NCBI GenBank assembly: GCA_023423895.1
Contig: JAFAER010000094.1
Location: forward strand, 1 to 64,000
From: Pseudomonadota bacterium
GTDB lineage: Bacteria > Myxococcota_A > Polyangia > Polyangiales > Polyangiaceae
Reading direction: 5' to 3'
Length of the DNA stretch: 64,000 bases
Part shown: positions 35,396 through 42,183 of the stretch, piece by piece
Layout of the letters: every line of letters begins with the position of its first letter
Position numbering within the stretch: position 1 is the first letter of the stretch
The notes under the pieces: generated by a model
What the model saw: the letters and a program-made list of their open reading frames with translations, nothing else
What the model was told of the DNA's origin: nothing
The model's database searches: none
Position numbers and translations under genes: made by a program

Positions 35396-35725
35396 CTATC
35401 GACCTGGGAAGACGTCGAAAGCGTAGGAGTAGTAGCCGTGATCGTCTTGCGTATCGATCACCACGTGGATCCCGTTTTCGCGTCTCTCGATCTGGAGGCG
35501 CTTGTAGCGCTGGACCCACGTGCGGAGCACGGCACGCATCCACTCGAGGACCTCGTCCCAGCGCAGCGCGACGAGCGCCATGTCGAATCGGGCGATGCCC
35601 TTGCCCAGCACCTCCTGCAGTCTGCCCAGGTCGAGAGCCGCGGCGTGATAGCCGGTCGTGAGGTTCGCCGTCCCGAGCCGCATGCTTCGTCCGACGTGGT
35701 CCGTGAGCACTCCGAGGATCCGCAT
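35396..35725 (-). CDS. Hypothetical protein
   Basis: The protein is 109 residues from ATG 35725 (MRILGVLTDHVGRSM). It has a regular mix of helices and strands, with LEWMRAVLRTWVQRYKRLQI and a C-terminal YYSYAFDVFPGR. No signal peptide or TM segment. I recognise no domain. It sits in a region of duplicated fragments between the two-TM gene copy 2 and the second Uma2 gene, and its size fits an immunity-type gene; that is speculation. Confidence 0.55.
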   Translation of the reverse strand: MRILGVLTDHVGRSMRLGTANLTTGYHAAALDLGRLQEVLGKGIARFDMALVALRWDEVLEWMRAVLRTWVQRYKRLQIERRENGIHVVIDTQDDHGYYSYAFDVFPGR

Positions 35726-35989
35726 CGTGCGTTTCTGCCTCGGATCGAGCCCCAGCGCTGGCGCTCTCGGGACTCGCGGTAACGGCGGGATGCGAGCAAT
35801 CGCACCGGACGGAGATCGTGAGTGGCTCTTTCGTGACGCCATCGAGCGAAACGGTCCATCGAGATCGCCGTGGCTGTCAACGCGGCATCCCTCGACCCCG
35901 GCCCCTCCTGCGTGCGAGGCGACCAACAGCGAGGTGACCAACCTGCACGACCGCGACCGCGCTCTCGCAGCTCCCGGCGTTCCGGTTCG

Positions 35990-36703
35990 TCACTCGCCGC
36001 GTGAGCGCGCCGCCTCGATCTCGATCTCTGCGATCCGCTTCTGGGCCTCCCGGAGCCGAGCCTCGGCGGTGCGGCGAGCTTCTGTCTCGGTCGGGAAGAG
36101 ATCGCGTCCTTCGGGATCGCCAGCGAGGCGGACACAAGCCGGGAGATCGTCGACAGGCGCGACGACGAGGTGTGCATCGAGCGTCAAACAGGGCGTGGCT
36201 TCGCCGGTGACCGTGCGCTCGACGAGGTCGCCGTCGATCCGGTCCCACACGCGGAGACGTGAGCCGGGGTTGTCGTCGACGTGGAAGACGACGAGCTCGC
36301 TCACCCCGAGTGCGCGGTAGCGCTGGAGCGTCTCCTCGAACGTCCAGCGTTCGGGCGAGTCGCTGGGCGAAAGGATCTCGAACGCGAGCTCGGGCGCTCC
36401 GCGCTCCCAGGTCTTCCAGGAGTCGAATACGTGTTGCGGGACCCCGAGCTTGACTGCGCCGTCCGGCGCGAGCTTCCGTTCGGGATTTGCGGCGTCGAAG
36501 TAGACGAAGGCGTCGCACGAGACGGTGTGCTCGTCGCCGGCGGCGGCGCGCAGGATCTCGTAGAGCGCCTTGCACATGAGATAGTGACGGCCGCTCTGGC
36601 CCATGCGCTCGGACTCCGGCTCGCTCTCGGGGAAATGGAGCGGCACGACGGGCCGGACATGCTGGAGCGAGCGAGCACGCAGCGAGGTCACGGTCGGGAG
36701 CAT
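35990..36703 (-). CDS. Uma2 family (PD-(D/E)XK fold) protein, copy 2
   Basis: The protein is 237 residues from ATG 36703. It is a close paralogue of the protein at 22119-22853: the same RMGQSGRHYLMCKALYEIL, LAPDGAVKLG and APELAFEILSPSD elements. Differences are concentrated at LQRYRALGV and the shorter charged tail. Homology to copy 1 also covers about 150 bases upstream, including the start region. The tail coding sequence recurs again at 38155-38245. Confidence 0.83.
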   Translation of the reverse strand: MLPTVTSLRARSLQHVRPVVPLHFPESEPESERMGQSGRHYLMCKALYEILRAAAGDEHTVSCDAFVYFDAANPERKLAPDGAVKLGVPQHVFDSWKTWERGAPELAFEILSPSDSPERWTFEETLQRYRALGVSELVVFHVDDNPGSRLRVWDRIDGDLVERTVTGEATPCLTLDAHLVVAPVDDLPACVRLAGDPEGRDLFPTETEARRTAEARLREAQKRIAEIEIEAARSRGE

Positions 36704-36899
36704 AGCGCGAGAGGTTCGTGCAGCCACGCGGCGGTCATGAGCACCTGGCGTGCCGTGAGCGCGGCTGTGGGACTTCGACGTGTTGCCAGCGAGCGAGGCT
36801 GGCCCGGGCCGGATCGGGCCGGCCCGAGGGCCAGCAGGGTGGGGCGACGGCTGTGGACGTGGAGGTGGCGGACCCGTCTCACCACGTCCGCAACTTGGT

Positions 36900-37010
36900 G
36901 TTGGCGGACGACTCTGACGTCGAGCATGAGGTCGAAGGACAGCGCCGCGCGGCATCCGGGCAGCTTGGCGTCGAAGAGGAGACCGGCGGAGGTGACGAGT
37001 CGTAGGTCGT
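36900..37010 (-). pseudogene. Short fragment of the PD-(D/E)XK gene (copy C)
   Basis: The minus strand encodes LHDLRLVTSAGLLFDAKLPG followed by RAALSFDLMLDV, matching the intact gene (33472-34491) around residues LVTSAGLLFDAKLP and YFDVILDVLP. The frame stays open a little further but without similarity. Its start abuts the block upstream of the effector-like gene (37012 onward), so two duplicated pieces are joined here. Confidence 0.75.
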
Positions 37011-37076
37011 GAAGGGCCGGAGCGCGACTCTGACGAATTCAAGCAACCGGCGGCGTGGGCGGCCGATAGGTCCGCC

Positions 37077-37868
37077 ATGTCTGGAATCGAGCGTAAATCG
37101 GGATGCCGAGCGGATGTCATGTCGTGCAGCGATGTCGAGGAAGGCCGCCAGGTTTCGACGACTGCCGCTGCAGGTGCGTCGGCCAAACCCAAGGACTCCA
37201 CGCCGACGCCGCCTGCTCACTATGGCGCAGGGGTGGCGGAGCAAGCCGCAGCCTCGAGGTCGACGGCGCCGCCGCTCTCGCCCGCCGAGTGCAAGGCGCT
37301 CCCGGACCTCGTCCTCGACCATCAAGCGAGCGCGCTACGTGCGCGCCTCTCCAGGAGCGCTTCGTACGCCGAACGCGGACGCGACGCTGCGGAGCTGGCA
37401 AACGTGGAGTCGGAGCTTCAGAGCCGGGAAGCCGCGCGACGTGCGGCGTCGGAGCAGCCCGCCGCCGGCGTGAAGATCTGCAAGCGGACGGCGGACCTTC
37501 CGGGCAGCTCGATTCACGGCGCGCAGCACTGGTGGCTCAAGACAACCGACAAATCAGTCGGCATGGGGCCCGAGGACGGTACGGTCCCCGGCCATGGCGA
37601 GAGCGGACCGCCGAACCTACGGACGAAGCTCATCGATCATTCGCAGGAGCCGGCCGACAACTGCGAAGTCCAGGGCGGCGTCGACGAGGCGTGCGTCGAT
37701 CGCGAGCTCGAGATCGGGAAGAACACAGGGACGTGGATCCCAGGGATCAACGACTGCCACACCGTCGTGAACGGCATCATCGACAAGTGTCAGACGAACA
37801 CGCTCGACAAGGCGCTCGCAGACGACGCCGCGAAAAAGATGCGAGGGGCCGATGCTGGCGCGCCTTGA
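37077..37868 (+). CDS. Effector-like protein, putative permuted papain/NlpC-type cysteine enzyme
   Basis: The protein is 263 residues from ATG 37077 (an ATG at 37119 is also possible). Residues 1-140 are polar and partly helical, without a clear signal peptide. The C-terminal domain (about 140-245) has IHGAQHWWLKTTDKSVGMGP, then GTVPGH, a DHSQEPADNC segment, VDEACVDRELEIG and PGINDCHTVVNGIID. The order His ... Asn-Asp-Cys suits circularly permuted papain-like (NlpC/P60, LRAT-like) enzymes, whose members act as peptidoglycan amidases or acyltransferases. The gene overlaps the two-TM gene by 17 bases. Partial copies occur at 6762-6952 and 34778-34846, each also followed by a two-TM gene. The enzymatic role is inferred from motif order only. 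Confidence 0.7.
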   Translation: MSGIERKSGCRADVMSCSDVEEGRQVSTTAAAGASAKPKDSTPTPPAHYGAGVAEQAAASRSTAPPLSPAECKALPDLVLDHQASALRARLSRSASYAERGRDAAELANVESELQSREAARRAASEQPAAGVKICKRTADLPGSSIHGAQHWWLKTTDKSVGMGPEDGTVPGHGESGPPNLRTKLIDHSQEPADNCEVQGGVDEACVDRELEIGKNTGTWIPGINDCHTVVNGIIDKCQTNTLDKALADDAAKKMRGADAGAP

Positions 37869-38112
37869 ACGACCGGGCTCGATGTTCGCGGCGCTCGCCG
37901 TCGCCGGCCTCTGCCTGCTCGCTGGGTGGTACCTGTTCTCGGCTGCGGTCTTGCTCGAGAACGCCTGCTTTCTCGAGGGAGATCGAGCGTGCGTGGATGC
38001 CGTCCATCGGCAGGTGTGGATTGCGTTCGGGCTGGGCGGCGTGTTCGTGGTGATCACGGGCCTCGTCGTCGCGAGTCACGTGCGCCGAGCGTGGAGGATT
38101 CGCCGGCGGTAG
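37852..38112 (+). CDS. Small two-TM protein, candidate immunity protein (copy 3)
   Basis: The protein is 86 residues from ATG 37852. TM segments are at about 11-31 and 53-73, with the Cys loop ENACFLEGDRACVDAV between them. It overlaps the end of the effector-like gene by 17 bases, which implies coupled translation and a joint function. The loop lies on the side where a periplasmic cysteine enzyme would act, which is why I propose an inner-membrane immunity protein. This is the only copy with an intact upstream partner in the window. Confidence 0.76.
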   Translation: MLARLERPGSMFAALAVAGLCLLAGWYLFSAAVLLENACFLEGDRACVDAVHRQVWIAFGLGGVFVVITGLVVASHVRRAWRIRRR

Positions 38113-38154
38113 CCAGACGTAGCGGGACCCAACCCTCGTGGGGAGAGTCAGCGG

Positions 38155-38245
38155 CGTGAGCGTGCCGCCTCGATCTCGAGCTCCGCGATCCGCTTCTCGG
38201 CCTCCCGGAGCCGAGCCTCGGTGGTGCGGCGAGCTTCCGTCTCGG
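38155..38245 (-). pseudogene. 3' fragment of a third Uma2 gene
   Basis: The minus strand reads TETEARRTTEARLREAEKRI then AELEIEAARS, matching the charged tails of the Uma2 proteins at 22119 and 35990. Similarity starts and stops abruptly, and no Uma2 core is present. It follows the two-TM gene by about 40 bases. Confidence 0.78.
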
Positions 38246-38267
38246 TCGCGCGAAGCATCGCCTGCGC

Positions 38268-39068
38268 TCAGGCCCGGCGCTCGAGGTACGTCCGATAATG
38301 ATCTGAGGCGAGCACAGGCGCATCCTCGTCCGAGCACACGCAGGACATCCAGTACGGCCCGGCGAGCTTCATGAAGGTCTCGTACTGAGCGATCGAGTCA
38401 CCGACGTGGCTGATGGAGAAGAGCTTGTCGAGGACCATGTCCTCGATGACCTCCTTCTTCTCCTTCGGGAAGCCCTTGGGGTTGCCGAAGAAGTAGACGT
38501 GCTCGCCGCACGTGATGGCACGGACCAGAAGGATCTCGCCTTTGCCGTATTCCTCGATGGTCGGGACCACCTCGGTCGTTCGCCCGCTGAGCAACTCGCG
38601 GAACTTGGCGACCTTCTTCGTGCGCATCACGTCCTGATGCAAGCCGAGGCGGCTCTTGCGAGCGGACTCGATGAAGGGGCGCATCTCGGCGGCCGCATCG
38701 GTGCCGTGCAAGAATTCGTCGAAGTAGTCGAGCGCGGTCTGACCGGCGGGACCGAAGGGAAAGTCCATGAGCAGCCAGCTCTGGATGAAGATCCCATCGT
38801 CGAAGGCGGGATCGTGCATGAAGCGGCGCTCGAGATCCTTCCAGGCCCGCGTTAGCGGCGGATACTTGTCCTCCGCAACGCACGCGATCCCGAAGAAGAG
38901 CAGATACCGAAACGCGCGTATGCACCGGCCCATCTCCGGTGGGCCTGCGATGTCCTCGGTCAGGAAGGCATGGGCCTGCTTGGCGGCACGGAGCTCGTCG
39001 AGCGAGTAGGCGTCGGCGCTCTTTCCGCCGGGCAGCATCACCTGCCACGCGGGCTTGGATCGTCCCAT
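38268..39068 (-). CDS. Hypothetical protein
   Basis: The protein is 266 residues from ATG 39068 (MGRSKPAWQVMLPGGKS). It is a mixed alpha/beta cytoplasmic-type protein without signal peptide or TM segment, with a Cys pair late in the chain (YWMSCVCSDEDAPV). Stretches such as WLLMDFPFGPAGQTALDYF and EFLHGTDAAAEMRPFIES are well-formed protein sequence. I recognise no family. It is monocistronic. Confidence 0.7.
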   Translation of the reverse strand: MGRSKPAWQVMLPGGKSADAYSLDELRAAKQAHAFLTEDIAGPPEMGRCIRAFRYLLFFGIACVAEDKYPPLTRAWKDLERRFMHDPAFDDGIFIQSWLLMDFPFGPAGQTALDYFDEFLHGTDAAAEMRPFIESARKSRLGLHQDVMRTKKVAKFRELLSGRTTEVVPTIEEYGKGEILLVRAITCGEHVYFFGNPKGFPKEKKEVIEDMVLDKLFSISHVGDSIAQYETFMKLAGPYWMSCVCSDEDAPVLASDHYRTYLERRA

Positions 39069-39383
39069 GGCGCTGCCGAGTAGCAGGGAGAGGGCGCGGT
39101 TTCTAGCGCCGGCTCTCGGGGGGCCGACGACGCGTCGCAACGATGTTCTGCTCGAATTACTCTCCCGTCACCGAGGCCCAGCCGATGATGTGGCGGGCGA
39201 CTCGCCTCAGCGCGGTCGGGTGAGCCGCGCGCTTAGCGGCGTGCTCCTCGTCGGCTCGAGGCGAGCGCGGTCGATCGTTTCGAGACCAAGGTGTTCCTTG
39301 GTGGATCGCTGCGGCGTGCTCGGCTGCCGCCTTCCGACGAGGGGGCTCATCGCAGCGCAGAGGTTTGTCTCGTCGCCGGGAAG
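39069..39383. other. Intergenic, no gene seen
   Basis: These 315 bases lie between the start of the minus-strand gene at 39068 and the stop of the Gly-rich lipoprotein at 39384. I see no convincing open frame or hairpin. The promoter of the 38268 gene should be here. Confidence 0.5.
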
Positions 39384-40862
39384 TCAGAGGGCGAGCGTCT
39401 CTTGGGCCTTGCCTGCCGGACCCGGAGTACCTGCGGCGCCTGGATTGCCGGAGCCTTGGCCCGGCTTACCGCCGTCGCCGCCGTCCGCCTTCGGGCCGGG
39501 GGTGAGCTTCGCGCCGGCGATGCGGGGGGCGTCTCCGACGAAGGCGACGGGGACGGAGTGGCCGCCGGCTCCGCCGCCGCCACCACTTCCTCCGGCGCCG
39601 TGACCGCCGGGGCCCCCCTTGCACGCGCTGGCACCGCCTCCGTCACCGCCTGCCTGTCCGGTTTGGCCGTCTCCGCCGTCTCCGCCCCGCCCACCGGCAG
39701 ACGCGACCGCCGCACCGCCGTCGATTGTCACAGCCGATCGGAACGACAGCAACGCGAAGCTGGAACCCCCATTGGTGCCAGGCTCGCCGCCTGCGCCGCC
39801 GCATCCGCCGCATCCACCGCCGCCACCGGCACCGTCAAAACTCGTCTCCGCTCCACCTCCGCCTCCTCCTTGGGCAGGGTTGCCGTTCGGAGCAGCTTCA
39901 ACTCGTGTCGCCGGGAGCCACCCGTTCGGAGCGAGCACTCCTGAAGCTGTTCCCGGCGCACCCGTGCCGTTTGCTGCGCCGTTGGCGCCGGGTTGGCCCA
40001 CGGTACACGTCGGACCGCTCAAGCCGCCGTTCAAAGTGCCCACGGCCGGCATCGCAGATCCGTTGCCGACGTCGGCGCCGTTGCCGGCCGCTCCATTGCC
40101 GCCCTTCGAGGTAGTCGCGTCGACGCACGAGCAAGATGCGCCGGTGCCTCCCGTGGCGCCGCTCGCGTTGCCGCCCTTCGACGCGGTCGCCCCAGCGTAG
40201 TTCGAGCGACTCGCGCCCTTTGCCCCGGCCGCGCCGGGACCGGCGGTCAGGTTCACATTGCGGAAGGTGACGTTCGAGGACTCCGACACGAACGCGGCGA
40301 TCGCCGAGTCACCCGGTACCGCCGCGTCTGCGGAGCCGACGATGTCGAGGCCTTCGATCTGCACCGGACCTTCGACCTTCGTCACGCGGAGGGCGATGCC
40401 CTTCGCTGGCGCGAGCTTCGGTCTGGCCTCCTCGGACGGGGCCCACGCGCAGGTGAGGCCGCCGAGGATGGCGACGCTCGTCTCGAGTTGGACGTTCGAG
40501 TCGTACGTTCCCTCGCAAACGTAGATGCGGGGCCGACCACGCGCGCCTGCGAGCTCGACCGCCTTCGTGATGTTCCGCACGGGCGCTTGCTTGGTCCCGT
40601 CCGCACCGTCGTCTCCCTCCGGCGAGACGAAGATCCCGACGGACTCGTCGATGCACGCGGGCGAATCTTTCGGGCTCTTCGCGAGGTCGCAGTCTGCGGG
40701 GGCGACGATCTGACCATCGGTGCCGCCCTCCGGAGAGTAGTCGAGCGCGGGCAGCCCTGGGCAGAGCCCGAAGTCGCAATCGGTTCCCGGGTAGCAAGCG
40801 CCAAGCATCCGGACGCACGCGATGGACGCAGCGGACGCCAGCAACCACGAAAGTCGACGCAT
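39384..40862 (-). CDS. Gly-rich lipoprotein with parallel beta-helix-like domain
   Basis: The protein is 492 residues from ATG 40862. A signal peptide ends in MLGAC, a lipobox. Residues about 75-215 look like the start of a right-handed beta-helix surface protein: GIFVSPEGDDGADGTKQAPV, KAVELAGARGRPRIYVCEGT, VAILGG and VTFRNVNL. The C-terminal half is extremely Gly/Ala-rich with GGxGG runs and Asn/Thr-rich turns, resembling PE_PGRS-like or collagen-like surface proteins. The end reads GPAGKAQETLAL. It is probably a surface-displayed protein of unknown role. Confidence 0.78.
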   Translation of the reverse strand: MRRLSWLLASAASIACVRMLGACYPGTDCDFGLCPGLPALDYSPEGGTDGQIVAPADCDLAKSPKDSPACIDESVGIFVSPEGDDGADGTKQAPVRNITKAVELAGARGRPRIYVCEGTYDSNVQLETSVAILGGLTCAWAPSEEARPKLAPAKGIALRVTKVEGPVQIEGLDIVGSADAAVPGDSAIAAFVSESSNVTFRNVNLTAGPGAAGAKGASRSNYAGATASKGGNASGATGGTGASCSCVDATTSKGGNGAAGNGADVGNGSAMPAVGTLNGGLSGPTCTVGQPGANGAANGTGAPGTASGVLAPNGWLPATRVEAAPNGNPAQGGGGGGAETSFDGAGGGGGCGGCGGAGGEPGTNGGSSFALLSFRSAVTIDGGAAVASAGGRGGDGGDGQTGQAGGDGGGASACKGGPGGHGAGGSGGGGGAGGHSVPVAFVGDAPRIAGAKLTPGPKADGGDGGKPGQGSGNPGAAGTPGPAGKAQETLAL

Positions 40863-41043
40863 AAGCCCCCCTCCTCGAGTCCCCGTCCTGGGATAGACCG
40901 GTCCTGCCATTCTGCCCGAATCGGGAGAAGTAGGGAAGCAGCGGCGAAGTGGGTCGAGTGACTGCGGTCCGCCAGGTCACCGCGTCGCAGGCTTCGGTCC
41001 GCTCTTCCATCGCAAAGCGTCGGCCGACCCGGGACCCGAGCCC

Positions 41044-41584
41044 TCAGTCCTCGTCGAACGCGGCGCGCGCGGTGCCGATCGGCATGAACATCCGCCGCGG
41101 CCAGTCCTCGTCCACGAGCGATGCGAAGTCGTACTTCTCGTAGAAGCGCATCGCGTCTTCGTCCTTCGCGTCCACGACGATGCCGAGACAACCGATGATG
41201 GTGGATGCATCGACGACACGCTGGAGAGCATCCATGAGAAGGGTCTCGCCGAGTCGCCTTCCACGGGCTTTCTCATCGACGCCAAGGCGTCCAATCAACG
41301 CGACCGGCATCGGGTATCTTGGAAGCCTCGTCGCGAGAACGCCGGTGAGCTGCGAGGACTCCGCGCTCGCCATGCTCAACGTGTAGAACCCGAGGACGTC
41401 GGGTAGCTCGGGTCCGTCGCTCGCGCGCCGTCGCAGAACGTATGCTCGTCCGACCCCTGCGGTCGTTGGCAAGCGCGTGGCGGGCGAAGTAGTCGTCGAG
41501 CGCGTGTTTGCCGGACGAAAATCCTGACGCGCTGTCACCCGGCTCGATAGGAGTGGTCGCCTACTCCAGTACGCGCTGGCTCAT
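41044..41584 (-). pseudogene. Broken GNAT (TacT-type) toxin gene
   Basis: The gene should start with the ATG at 41584, which overlaps the antitoxin stop (ATGA). Codon 8 is TAG. The frame then reads TPIEPGDSASGFSSGKHALDDYF and on to ARHALANDRRG, after which the frame changes at a G run near 41460. The rest, VGRAYVLRRRA and GFYTLSMASAES through GRLGVDEKARGRRLGETLLMDAL and AMRFYEKYDF, is a typical GNAT acetyltransferase of the TacT/AtaT kind, which acetylates aminoacyl-tRNA. An in-frame stop plus a frameshift make it inactive unless both are sequencing errors. Confidence 0.82.
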
Positions 41585-41925
41585 CGCGTTCGACGCTTCG
41601 CGGCGCTACGCAGTCGCGCACCGGGCGGCGGCGGGGTCTCGACGAGCTCACCCATCTTCTTCAGCGCACCCGATGGGAGATCGAGCTTCTCGGGCGCGCG
41701 CGCCCACTCGAGCGCCGAAAGGGTCGGGGTGGCCAGCTCACACGCAGGCTGCGATGTGCCAGGTTCGAGAGTGACGAGGCGGCGACCGCGTCGCACCTCC
41801 AGCACGGCTTTCAGGAACAGGCTGAGAGCCTCGTCCACGAGCTGGCTCTTGCTCATGCCAAGCTCGTTCGCCAGCTTCGCAACCGCGTTGCCGCGCGTAT
41901 CGGGGATCGTCGCTTCGAGCCGCAT
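41581..41925 (-). CDS. Ribbon-helix-helix antitoxin of the GNAT pair
   Basis: The protein is 114 residues from ATG 41925. It starts MRLEATIPDTRGNAVAKLAN then ELGMSKSQLVDEALSLFL, a ribbon-helix-helix DNA-binding domain (strand, then two helices), and continues into a polar tail that would bind the toxin. The stop overlaps the start of the GNAT gene. It is intact while the toxin is broken. It would bind its own promoter and neutralise the acetyltransferase, as in other RHH-GNAT pairs. Confidence 0.78.
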   Translation of the reverse strand: MRLEATIPDTRGNAVAKLANELGMSKSQLVDEALSLFLKAVLEVRRGRRLVTLEPGTSQPACELATPTLSALEWARAPEKLDLPSGALKKMGELVETPPPPGARLRSAAKRRTR

Positions 41926-42183
41926 CGGTGTCTGGCCTCTTCCCTCAATAGTGAGGGTGATCTGGGGATAGCGCTGGACGTCCAGCGCGCAAGCGCGAGC
42001 TGACCCCTCCGCCTTCCGGTGCGCGGGCTGCGGCTGGACAGTCGGACGGTAGCAGCCCGATTGCACTCGGTCGCAGAGGACGTCGATTCCTGCGCGGTCG
42101 CTCAACGTGTTGTCTGCGTGCGCTGCCAAAGCGCAGGGCCGCGAGCCGATGCCCAGAGACACCGGAACGCCGTTCAGCCGATC

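Noticed and set aside
39993..40961. Plus-strand frame opposite the Gly-rich lipoprotein
   Set aside because: Antisense of a Gly/Ala-rich coding sequence, which stays open by composition alone.
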